Notes: a model not told the origin generated them from the letters alone. Numbered from the stretch's first letter, positions 1 to 5,468 are shown. The stretch is 5,468 bases of DNA from Ruminococcus flavefaciens (GCA_902792495.1 CADBAC010000106.1:1-5468); one strand, 5' to 3'. Translations and numbers: made by a program.

Positions 1-663
1 CAGAATAAAGAACTTCACAGAGACTACTGGAAATACACGGTGCCGCTGCTGATAAACCAGATAGGCTGGGGAGGCGGTGTGACGATGTACTCGGTAATTA
101 TGGGACATCTCGGCACTGACGCAACAGCAGCAAATTCCATAGCAAGCATAGTCCGCTGTATCATAGCAAGTCTCTGCTGGGGAATAGCAACAGGTGTGGG
201 GATCATCATAGGCGGTATGCTGGGACGCAATGAACTGGAAAAGGCAAAAAAAGCAGGCGGAAGCTTCGTGCGCTTCTCGCTTATAATAGGTGCGGCATCG
301 GGACTTGTTATACTTGCCCTGACTCCGCTTGTGCTGAATGTGATACATCTTCAGCCGCAGGCACAGCATTATCTGAAGTATATGATGTTTCTGGCGGCAT
401 ACTACATCATAGGCAATTCACTGAATTCAACAGTTATATCGGGAATATTCCCTGCCGGCGGAGATACACGCTTCGGCATGGTCTGCGATGTTATAACGCT
501 TTGGTGCGTGGTCGTGCCTATGGGACTAATAGGTGCATTCGTGCTGAAACTTCCCGTAATAGCAGTAGCGTTCATCCTTACACTGGACGAATTCGTTAAA
601 ATACCTGCTGTATATCACCACTATATGAAGTATAAATGGGTGAAGAACATAACAAAAGAATAA
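1..663 (+). CDS. MATE family efflux transporter, C-terminal half (partial)
   Basis: This is the second half of a MATE (multidrug and toxic compound extrusion) inner-membrane antiporter, which exports cationic drugs or metabolites using a Na+ or H+ gradient. The frame is open to the first base and begins mid-protein with LHRDYWKYTVPLLINQIGWG, matching the start of the second six-helix bundle. About 220 residues are visible, roughly half of the usual 450. The motif GIFPAGGDTRFG near residues 135-146 corresponds to the common G-I-x-RAGGDT of the family, with Pro where Arg is usual. Alternating hydrophobic helices follow, and a basic tail (KYKWVKNITKE) ends the protein. A GTG at 40 could be taken as a start but lies inside the conserved domain, so the real start is outside the window. 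The substrate cannot be told. The gene converges on the SH3 gene and shares a terminator region with it. Confidence 0.9.
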   Translation, partial: QNKELHRDYWKYTVPLLINQIGWGGGVTMYSVIMGHLGTDATAANSIASIVRCIIASLCWGIATGVGIIIGGMLGRNELEKAKKAGGSFVRFSLIIGAASGLVILALTPLVLNVIHLQPQAQHYLKYMMFLAAYYIIGNSLNSTVISGIFPAGGDTRFGMVCDVITLWCVVVPMGLIGAFVLKLPVIAVAFILTLDEFVKIPAVYHHYMKYKWVKNITKE

Positions 664-670
664 CCTACAG

Positions 671-710
671 AAAAAAGGCGGTTCAGAGAAAAACTCTCTG
701 AACCGCCTTT
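671..710 (-). terminator. Intrinsic terminator of the SH3 gene, possibly bidirectional
   Basis: The arms 674-689 and 695-710 form a 16-bp perfect stem (core AAAGGCGGTTCAGAG) around a 5-nt loop. Read on the minus strand, the stem runs into six T residues (complement of 671-676), and it lies just past the SH3-protein stop at 721-723. On the plus strand it sits 7 nt after the MATE stop, but the T-run there is only three bases before CGG. It is therefore stronger for the minus-strand gene and probably weaker for the MATE transcript. Confidence 0.88.
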
Positions 711-720
711 CGGTATAGAA

Positions 721-1593
721 TTATTTGAAGGTGAGGTATTCGCTTTTAACGTAGCCGTATTTGTCGCCGTAGTTTACGTAACTCCAGCCGTCATAGCTGC
801 TGTAAACGACTACTTCTGTGCCGTTGGGGATAGTGTCAAGAATGGATGAACTTGTGGAATCCGAGCTTCTAAGATTAAGTCCGCCGTTTGCCTTTATGAC
901 TGCGTAGGAAACTGTGAGACCCTGATAAACGTCATGAGATGGGTACAGGTCACTGCTGAGATAAGCGGTATTGACATAGCCGTATTTACCGCCGTAGTAA
1001 ACGATTCCCCATGAGCCTTCCGAGCCGTAGTATCCGACTATCGTATCCTTCGGGATGCTTCCGATTATGGAAGCGGATGTGGAAGGTGATGAGCGCATAT
1101 TGAGGTCAGTGGACTTGGTAGCAACTCGCATATCGCAGAGATAGCTTCCTACAAATACTGTTTTTGCCGGCTCCTTTACCACTTCTACAGATACGACCAC
1201 ACTGGTCTGTACTTCTGCCGTAGTAGTTTCGGGAGGAGCAGTAGTTACTTCCGTTTGTTCAGCGGCAGGTGCGGCTTCTGTAGGAGGTTCTGTTGCGGGC
1301 GCTTCGGTCTCGGCGGCAGTTGTCTGTAATTCGGCAGAGAGCATGGGTTCGTTATTATCTGTTTTGTTTTTGCTCTTGCCGAAGAGGTATCCTCCGATAA
1401 GACATATTGCCACAAGCAGAAGAACGATTATCGTAACAAGTATCGGGATAACGGGTGATTTACGTGCGGCCTCGGGAGTCCTTGTCCTGTTGTCAGAGTA
1501 ATATGGCGGCTGCGGCTGATTTCCCCACTGAGGAGGTGCACCGTTGCCATTGTTGTAGAACTGGTTATTATTCTGGTCATAATTGTTATTCAT
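721..1593 (-). CDS. Membrane-anchored protein with two bacterial SH3 domains
   Basis: A 290-residue protein with four parts. Residues 1-46 are rich in Asn, Gln, Pro and Tyr and probably cytoplasmic. A single hydrophobic helix lies at about 48-71, flanked by Arg/Lys. Residues 80-145 are a Thr/Glu/Ala/Pro linker typical of wall-spanning segments. Two SH3b domains follow at about 154-214 and 229-289. Both carry the family pattern L-N-[ML]-R-S-S (164-169 and 239-244), a central G-x-W or D-G-W, and KYGYV before the final strand (203-207 and 278-282). SH3b domains commonly bind cell-wall peptidoglycan or mediate surface contacts; no catalytic domain is present. The ligand is unknown. The likely topology is N-inside, C-outside. 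The ATG at 1591-1593 has an imperfect Shine-Dalgarno (AAGGGTGGG) 5 nt upstream. The gene diverges from the bio operon and has its own promoter and terminator, so it is probably monocistronic. Confidence 0.88.
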   Translation of the reverse strand: MNNNYDQNNNQFYNNGNGAPPQWGNQPQPPYYSDNRTRTPEAARKSPVIPILVTIIVLLLVAICLIGGYLFGKSKNKTDNNEPMLSAELQTTAAETEAPATEPPTEAAPAAEQTEVTTAPPETTTAEVQTSVVVSVEVVKEPAKTVFVGSYLCDMRVATKSTDLNMRSSPSTSASIIGSIPKDTIVGYYGSEGSWGIVYYGGKYGYVNTAYLSSDLYPSHDVYQGLTVSYAVIKANGGLNLRSSDSTSSSILDTIPNGTEVVVYSSYDGWSYVNYGDKYGYVKSEYLTFK

Positions 1594-1648
1594 AACTACC
1601 CACCCTTCTGTCAGGAGTTGACAATAATAAAGTATTTGCTATGTTATT

Positions 1649-1677
1649 ATTATACATTAAGTTTTGCAAAATGTCAA
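1649..1677 (-). promoter_or_regulatory. Full-consensus housekeeping promoter of the SH3 gene
   Basis: On the minus strand TTGACA (complement of 1672-1677) is followed after exactly 17 bases by TATAAT (complement of 1649-1654), a six-of-six match for both sigma-A elements. Transcription should begin near 1641-1643, giving a leader of roughly 50 nt before the ATG at 1593. No operator of known type overlaps the core elements, which suggests strong and possibly constitutive expression. Confidence 0.85.
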
Positions 1678-1735
1678 GAGAAAATAGCAAATATACATAA
1701 AGTTTATTGTGAATAAGTATATACAATATGATGTC

Positions 1736-1763
1736 TTATCCGGATATTGTCAACTTATATAAG
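1736..1763 (+). promoter_or_regulatory. Alternative weak bio promoter lying across the operator
   Basis: TTATCC (1736-1741, three of six to the -35 consensus) and TATAAG (1758-1763, five of six to the -10) are separated by 16 bases. The -10 falls between the two BirA half-sites, as in the E. coli bio operator. A transcript starting near 1770 would keep the AGGTGA Shine-Dalgarno (1789-1794) and the ATG at 1799, so this weaker promoter is the one consistent with that start. It competes as a model with the stronger promoter at 1772-1800. Confidence 0.3.
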
Positions 1764-1779
1764 CTGAAAGGTTGACAAT
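1746..1779 (+). promoter_or_regulatory. BirA biotin operator (bioO)
   Basis: Two inverted half-sites, ATTGTCAACT (1746-1755) and GGTTGACAAT (1770-1779), match at nine of ten positions and are separated by 14 bases. This fits the known BirA operator layout of TTGTnAACC, a 14-16 base spacer and GGTTnACAA. A bifunctional BirA (biotin-protein ligase with an N-terminal DNA-binding domain) carrying biotinyl-AMP would bind here as a dimer and shut off bioYBDA when biotin is plentiful. The right half-site contains a TTGACA -35 element, so binding would directly block RNA polymerase. No birA gene is in the window. Confidence 0.9.
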
Positions 1780-1800
1780 TAGTGCGACAGGTGATATAAT
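1772..1800 (+). promoter_or_regulatory. Consensus extended -10 promoter of the bio operon, overlapping operator and bioY ATG
   Basis: TTGACA (1772-1777) lies inside the right BirA half-site. After exactly 17 bases comes TATAAT (1795-1800), preceded by TGA so that it reads TGATATAAT, a full extended -10. Transcription would start near 1806-1808. That is downstream of the ATG at 1799, whose first two bases are the last two bases of the -10 box. Downstream, AAGGAAGTGA (1811-1820) is one mismatch from a full Shine-Dalgarno. If this promoter is the one used, bioY must start further downstream than 1799. Confidence 0.6.
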
Positions 1801-2380
1801 GGTAAAGCGAAAGGAAGTGACCGTTATCAAAAATTCGATCAGAACAAAGGACATGATACTCACTGCGCTGTTTACAGCGCTTATCACCGCAGGCGCATAT
1901 ATAAGGATACCCGTTCCCGTCTGCCCGTTCACATTGCAGTTCCTGTTCACCACTCTTGCAGGCGTACTTCTTGGAAGCCGCAAAGGGGCGGCGGCTGTGG
2001 GGATCTACGTGATACTGGGACTTGCAGGTCTTCCCATATTCACAAGCGGCGGCGGTATCGGCTACGTGTTTCAGCCTACATTCGGATATTTGCTGGGATT
2101 TATAGCAGGGGCATTCATCACAGGTGCCATAACTCACAGCGGCCCTGTCACATTCAGAAGACTCCTCACCGCCTGCTTTGCAGGACTTTTCACAGTGTAC
2201 GCTATGGGAATGCTGTATTACTGGCTTATCAGCCGTTTCTGTCTTGGTCAGCCCATCGGACTGTGGAGTCTTTTCCTGTACTGTTTCCTGCTGGCAGTTC
2301 CGGGGGATATATGTCTGTGCATTCTTTCGGCAGTTCTCGGAAAGAGACTTCTTCCAGTAATTAAATTGAAGGAGGTTTGA
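1799..2380 (+). CDS. bioY: Biotin ECF transporter S component BioY
   Basis: BioY is the biotin-binding membrane subunit of an energy-coupling-factor importer; it captures biotin and works with EcfA/EcfA'/EcfT, none of which is in the window. From the ATG at 1799 it is 193 residues, the usual size, with about six hydrophobic helices. Family landmarks are TKDMILTALFTALITAGAYI (16-35) leading into helix 1, P-F-T-L-Q (43-47), GLPIF (77-81), PTFGYLLGF (93-101) and VPGD (167-170). The family usually has Lys three residues after this Asp, but here residue 173 is Leu. The start is uncertain. ATG 1799 has AGGTGA 4 nt upstream but overlaps an apparent -10 box. GTG 1817 is in frame but lies within a Shine-Dalgarno-like sequence. 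An AUC at 1826 is well spaced from that sequence. ATG 1853 would cut into the conserved N-terminus. It is the first gene of the operon, and its stop is 2 nt before bioB. Confidence 0.92.
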   Translation: MVKRKEVTVIKNSIRTKDMILTALFTALITAGAYIRIPVPVCPFTLQFLFTTLAGVLLGSRKGAAAVGIYVILGLAGLPIFTSGGGIGYVFQPTFGYLLGFIAGAFITGAITHSGPVTFRRLLTACFAGLFTVYAMGMLYYWLISRFCLGQPIGLWSLFLYCFLLAVPGDICLCILSAVLGKRLLPVIKLKEV

Positions 2381-2382
2381 AT

Positions 2383-3354
2383 ATGGATATTATAAAACTT
2401 GCAGAGGATATTATCGGCGGCTATCGGATAAAGCGCAGTGACGACACGGGATTTTTCATCACTGCCGATCTTGAACAGCTTTGCAGTGGTGCTGATATGA
2501 TAAGAAAGCACTTCAAAGGCGACCATGTTGACCTTTGCAGCATAATAAACGGAAGAAGCGGAAAATGTTCGGAAAACTGCAAATTCTGCGCACAGTCCGC
2601 ACATCACTGCACAGGGATAGAGGAGTATCCTTTCCTTGACGAGGAGAAGATACTTGCGGAGTGCCTGCACAACGAGGAAAGGGGAGTTCACCGCTTTTCC
2701 ATCGTCACAGCAGGAAGAACTCTCAGCGATGAGGACTTTGAAAAGGCGGTATCGGCATATAAGCTGCTGGACAGCGGGAGCAAAATGGAACTTTGCGCCT
2801 CTCACGGACTTCTTACTCAGGAGCAGTTCAACAGGCTTCACAGTGCGGGAGTAAGGCGGTATCACGCCAATATCGAGACTTCACGGAGGAATTTTCCGAA
2901 TATATGCACTACTCACACATATGAGGACAAGCTTGAATGTATCCGCCGTGCGCAGAAAGCAGGCTTCGAGGTCTGTTCCGGCGGTATAATCGGAATGGGC
3001 GAGAACTGGGAAGACAGGATAGATATGGCGGTAAGTCTCTCTGAACTTGGTGTGAAGTCCATACCGATAAATGCTCTCATGCCCATAAAGGGAACTCCTC
3101 TTGAAAACACGGAGCGCATTACAGCGGAGGATATACTGCGGACCGTAGCCATCTTCCGATATATAGTCCCCGAAGCTGATATAAGACTGGCGGCAGGAAG
3201 AAATCTCATGGAAAACTGCGGCGCAAAGGCATTTCTTTCGGGAGCGGATGCAACTATCACAGGCGATATGCTGACCACATCGGGCAATGACATACAAGGC
3301 GACGTTGAAATGCTTCACAGCATGGGCTTTTCAACGGAAAGGAGACAGAAATGA
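2383..3354 (+). CDS. bioB: Biotin synthase BioB, type II-like (anaerobe group)
   Basis: BioB is a radical SAM enzyme that inserts sulfur into dethiobiotin to give biotin. The 323-residue protein carries the CxxxCxxC triad for the SAM [4Fe-4S] cluster at Cys62, Cys66 and Cys69 (GKCSENCKFCAQS). Other family blocks are YHANIETS (160-167), CSGGIIGMGE (198-207), NALMPIKGTPLE (230-241) and RLAAGRNLMENCGA (268-281). Of the E. coli [2Fe-2S] sulfur-donor ligands, Cys128 and Cys188 correspond to Cys138 and Cys198, and the Arg is kept. The Cys97 position is Ser106 (RFSIVTAGR). Extra cysteines occur at 34, 52, 76, 94, 175, 186 and 279. This resembles the anaerobe group proposed to use a different auxiliary cluster. 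The ATG at 2383 is chosen because AAGGAGGT lies 6 nt upstream; the TTG at 2377 is too close. The stop overlaps the bioD start (ATGA), suggesting translational coupling. Confidence 0.96.
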   Translation: MDIIKLAEDIIGGYRIKRSDDTGFFITADLEQLCSGADMIRKHFKGDHVDLCSIINGRSGKCSENCKFCAQSAHHCTGIEEYPFLDEEKILAECLHNEERGVHRFSIVTAGRTLSDEDFEKAVSAYKLLDSGSKMELCASHGLLTQEQFNRLHSAGVRRYHANIETSRRNFPNICTTHTYEDKLECIRRAQKAGFEVCSGGIIGMGENWEDRIDMAVSLSELGVKSIPINALMPIKGTPLENTERITAEDILRTVAIFRYIVPEADIRLAAGRNLMENCGAKAFLSGADATITGDMLTTSGNDIQGDVEMLHSMGFSTERRQK

Positions 3355-4043
3355 GTATATTCATAACAGGCACGGGAACCGACATCGGCAAGACCTACGT
3401 GACGGCTTTGCTGGTGAAAAAGCTTCATGAGGCAGGACGCAAGGTTGCTTACTATAAAGCAGCAATGAGCGGAAATGACCGTGGTGACGACGGAAGACTT
3501 ATCCCGGGGGATGCTTCATTTGTAAAGGCGATTTCGGGCATATCACAGCCGACGGAGTCAATGTGTCCCTATGTCTATGAGAAAGCCTATTCTCCTCATC
3601 TTGCTTCAAGGATAGAGGGAGACCCTGTTGAAATGCGGACAGTTGCTGAAAATTACAAGAAGCTGTGTCAGGAGTATGACACCATTGTCTGCGAGGGAAG
3701 CGGAGGCATAATCTGTCCCATACGCTATGATGAGAAGATCATCATGCTGGAGGATATCATAAAGGCACTGGAACTTCCTTGTCTCATCGTGGCTGATGCA
3801 GGTCTGGGAACTATCAACAATACCGTGCTGACTGTTGAATACATGAGGTCTCACGGACTTGAAGTCAGGGGAATAATTCTGAACAATTACCACAAGGGCG
3901 ATGTAATGGAGGAGGATAACAGGCTTATGTGCGAGAAGTTCACAGGTCTGCCCGTTATCGCCTGCGTCGGAAAAAATGACACTGATATCGGCATTGACAC
4001 CGATACGCTTATCAATATATGCAGTCAGGGAGGTAAAGCATGA
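3351..4043 (+). CDS. bioD: Dethiobiotin synthetase BioD
   Basis: BioD closes the ureido ring: 7,8-diaminopelargonate plus CO2 and ATP gives dethiobiotin, ADP and phosphate, in the cytosol as a homodimer. The 230-residue length is typical. The P-loop is GTGTDIGKT (7-15), with Lys14 and Thr15 for ATP and Mg. Lys36 in YKAAMSG corresponds to the catalytic lysine of the KPVASG motif in E. coli; the Pro is replaced by Ala. SPHLASRIEG (81-90) matches the substrate-binding segment. Glu115 in CEGSGGI matches the VEGAGG metal-binding block, and LGTINNTVLTVEYM (152-165) the region after it. LNN (177-179) should contact the adenine. The start ATG has AAGGAG 6 nt upstream (3339-3344). The gene overlaps bioB by 4 nt at its start and bioA by 4 nt at its end, placing the three enzymes on one coupled message. 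Confidence 0.96.
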   Translation: MSIFITGTGTDIGKTYVTALLVKKLHEAGRKVAYYKAAMSGNDRGDDGRLIPGDASFVKAISGISQPTESMCPYVYEKAYSPHLASRIEGDPVEMRTVAENYKKLCQEYDTIVCEGSGGIICPIRYDEKIIMLEDIIKALELPCLIVADAGLGTINNTVLTVEYMRSHGLEVRGIILNNYHKGDVMEEDNRLMCEKFTGLPVIACVGKNDTDIGIDTDTLINICSQGGKA

Positions 4044-5242
4044 TCTGGTATCCTTACGCACAAATGAAAACTCTTGACGCTCCTATAAAGATAGACCATG
4101 CAAAGGGCGTTCATCTTTACACCGAGGACGGTCATGATCTTATCGACTCAGTATCCTCATGGTGGAGTGTGATACACGGTTACAACCATCCCGAGATAAA
4201 TGCGGCCATAAGCGGACAGCTTGAAAAGTTCGCCCATGTTATGATGGGCGGCCTGACTCATGAACCTGTACAGAAGCTTTCCGACAAGCTTGCACAGTGG
4301 CTTCCCGGGGATCTTGACTACTGCTTTTTCTCGGATTCGGGAAGCGTTGCTGTTGAAGTTGCGCTGAAAATGGCGCTTCAGTTCAACACTAACCGTGGTT
4401 CAGACCGTAATATGATACTTGCCCTTGAACACGCTTATCACGGCGACACATTCAAGGCAATGGAAGTCGGCGACGATGAGGACTATCACTTCGCTTTCGG
4501 CAACTCAAACGAAAAGAAAAGGGGAGTAGTTCATATCCCTACGGAGATACCTGCACTTGAAAAAGCCTTTGCAGGGTACGGAGATCGCCTGACCTGTTTC
4601 ATTGTTGAACCGCTTTTACAGGGCGCAGGCGGAATGAGAATGTACGATGTAAGCTTCCTTAAAAGGGCGAGACAGCTTTGCGATGAATATGACGTGCTGT
4701 TCATCTTTGACGAAGTTGCAACAGGTTTCGGACGTACAGGCAACCGCTTTGTGGCTGATCTTGTACTGCCTGATATCCTTGTGCTTGGAAAAGCGCTGAC
4801 AGGCGGATATATCGGCCACGCTGTCACAGTTGCAAATAAAAGAGTGTGGGACGGCTTTATGAGTGATGATCCCACTCACGCCTTCATGCACGGACCTACT
4901 TTTATGGGAAATGCCCTTGCCTGCTGTGCCGCACTGAAGTCCATCGAACTGTTTGAACGTGAGGACTATTTGTCGAAGATACGCAGGATAGAGGAGATAA
5001 CACGCCGTGAGATGGAAGGTTTCAGCGATCCACGTATAAAGGAAGTAAGGATAATGGGCGGATGCGTCTGCATTGAGGTATACGACGGAAAGGTCCTTGA
5101 CGGATTCAGAAAATTCGCATATGACCGAGGAGTTTTCAGCAGAACGTTCCTGAAATATATGTATGCCATGGTGCCATACGTCATCAGCGAGTCGGAACTT
5201 GTAACTATTCTTGATGTGATGAAAGAATGGTTCAGGTCATGA
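4040..5242 (+). CDS. bioA: Adenosylmethionine-8-amino-7-oxononanoate aminotransferase BioA
   Basis: BioA is a class III PLP aminotransferase that converts KAPA to 7,8-diaminopelargonate, usually with S-adenosylmethionine as amino donor (lysine in some Bacillus enzymes; the sequence does not let me tell which). The start IWYPYAQM carries the expected Tyr6. SSWWSVIHGYNHP (39-51) is the substrate-pocket signature. DSGSVAVEVALKMALQ (99-114) holds the PLP phosphate site, YHGDTF (133-138) stacks on PLP, Asp224 in FDEVATGFGRTG contacts the pyridine nitrogen, and Lys251 in LGKALTGG is the Schiff-base lysine. HGPTFMGN (284-291) and Arg368, expected to bind the KAPA carboxylate, complete the site. At 400 residues it is shorter than the 429 of E. 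coli, mainly by compact loops, and no catalytic motif is lost. GGGAGGT (4028-4034) lies 5 nt before the ATG. It is last in the operon and is followed by a terminator. Confidence 0.95.
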   Translation: MIWYPYAQMKTLDAPIKIDHAKGVHLYTEDGHDLIDSVSSWWSVIHGYNHPEINAAISGQLEKFAHVMMGGLTHEPVQKLSDKLAQWLPGDLDYCFFSDSGSVAVEVALKMALQFNTNRGSDRNMILALEHAYHGDTFKAMEVGDDEDYHFAFGNSNEKKRGVVHIPTEIPALEKAFAGYGDRLTCFIVEPLLQGAGGMRMYDVSFLKRARQLCDEYDVLFIFDEVATGFGRTGNRFVADLVLPDILVLGKALTGGYIGHAVTVANKRVWDGFMSDDPTHAFMHGPTFMGNALACCAALKSIELFEREDYLSKIRRIEEITRREMEGFSDPRIKEVRIMGGCVCIEVYDGKVLDGFRKFAYDRGVFSRTFLKYMYAMVPYVISESELVTILDVMKEWFRS

Positions 5243-5245
5243 TGT

Positions 5246-5286
5246 AAAAATACCATAGTGCCAATGATACGGCACTATGGTTTTTT
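5246..5286 (+). terminator. Intrinsic terminator of the bio operon
   Basis: ACCATAGTGCC (5252-5262) pairs perfectly with GGCACTATGGT (5271-5281) around an 8-nt loop and is followed by a run of T to 5286. It begins a few bases after the bioA stop. An A-run at 5246-5250 faces the T-run, so the hairpin may also stop transcripts from the right. It ends the bioYBDA transcript. Confidence 0.92.
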
Positions 5287-5405
5287 CTGCTTAAACTGCG
5301 GTTGTTAACTGCTGTTCTTATAAAGAAGTTTTGTATGTATTATTGAGGTAGACTATTTGAAGAAGGATTTTCTCAAATCTGTTTCCCAAGACTATTAATT
5401 TTTCC

Positions 5406-5468
5406 CCTGAGAGGGCGCTCACAGTAATACTACTGGTTTTCACATCTTTCGTGGAGCGCCCTCTCAGG
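5406..5468. repeat. GC-rich inverted repeat at the window edge, identity unknown
   Basis: CCTGAGAGGGCGCTC (5406-5420) is the exact reverse complement of GAGCGCCCTCTCAGG (5454-5468), giving a 15-bp perfect stem. CAC (bases 5419-5421 context) and GTG can extend it inward across one bulged G. The 33-nt interior contains a second small palindrome, CAGTA (5422-5426) and TACTG (5431-5435). The arms are far more GC-rich than the AT-rich DNA before them. The right arm ends at the last base of the window, so the element may continue. With such a long interior it is not an ordinary terminator. It could be a mobile or dispersed palindromic repeat, the end of a small transposable element, or a structured RNA. 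The stretch 5287-5405 before it holds no gene, promoter or RNA that I can support. Confidence 0.6.

Noticed and set aside
40..663. GTG at 40 as the start of a complete short transporter gene
   Set aside because: The frame is open to base 1 and the residues before position 40 already match the second MATE half, so the gene is cut by the window edge rather than being a natural half-size protein.
748..1005. DNA-level direct repeat between 751-775 and 976-1000
   Set aside because: It is explained by the duplicated SH3b domain, whose conserved YGYV and Y-G-x-K-Y-G codons are alike.
1618..1645. Plus-strand promoter made of TTGACA (1618-1623) and TATGTT (1640-1645)
   Set aside because: The -10 is only four of six, and the site is about 150 bases from bioY, with much better promoter candidates next to the operator.
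1772..1774. TTG at 1772 as the bioY start
   Set aside because: It is part of the BirA half-site and the -35 hexamer and has no Shine-Dalgarno in front of it.
2248..2865. Long open frames antisense to bioY and bioB, and similar ones antisense to bioD and bioA
   Set aside because: They have no Shine-Dalgarno or recognisable domains and lie fully opposite well-conserved genes.
5302..5309. TTGTTAAC-like word resembling a BirA half-site downstream of the bio operon
   Set aside because: No inverted partner lies at 14-16 bases, no promoter with acceptable spacing is next to it, and the match is short.
5350..5396. Direct repeat AGACTATT at 5350-5357 and 5389-5396 as a possible target-site duplication
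   Set aside because: The repeat is only eight AT-rich bases, does not flank the inverted repeat, and encloses 31 bases with no element.

Overview
The window looks like chromosomal DNA of an anaerobic, low-to-mid GC Firmicute of the Clostridia, most like a gut Ruminococcus or another Oscillospiraceae. The signs are strong AGGAGG-type Shine-Dalgarno sites, frequent ATA isoleucine codons, a Thr/Glu/Ala/Pro-rich linker in an SH3b surface protein, a bioY-bioB-bioD-bioA operon behind a BirA-type operator, and a biotin synthase of the kind seen in obligate anaerobes. The taxonomic placement is an inference from these features.

Layout: (1) 1-663, the C-terminal half of a MATE-family multidrug exporter that enters from the left edge. 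(2) 671-710, a hairpin terminator between convergent genes. (3) 721-1593 on the minus strand, a membrane-anchored protein with two bacterial SH3 domains, read from a full-consensus promoter at 1649-1677. (4) 1594-1798, a divergent intergenic region with that promoter, an orphan BirA-like half-site and the biotin operator-promoter. (5) 1799-5242, bioY, bioB, bioD and bioA, tightly packed with a 2-nt gap followed by two ATGA overlaps. (6) 5246-5286, an intrinsic terminator. (7) 5287-5468, non-coding sequence ending in a GC-rich inverted repeat cut by the window edge.

The four bio genes form one biotin acquisition unit. BioY is the substrate-binding membrane component of an ECF importer. BioA, BioD and BioB carry out the last three synthetic steps from 7-keto-8-aminopelargonate (KAPA) to biotin. 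No bioF, bioW, bioC or bioH is present here, so KAPA must come from genes elsewhere or from outside. BirA with biotinyl-AMP should repress the unit through the operator at 1746-1779.

Most of the window is recognisable. The points most worth checking are the bioY start, where an apparent extended -10 box covers the annotated ATG and leaves a rare AUC start as an alternative; the serine replacing a cluster cysteine in BioB; the missing lysine in BioY; and the palindromic element at the right edge. I see no evidence for an undescribed multi-gene system.
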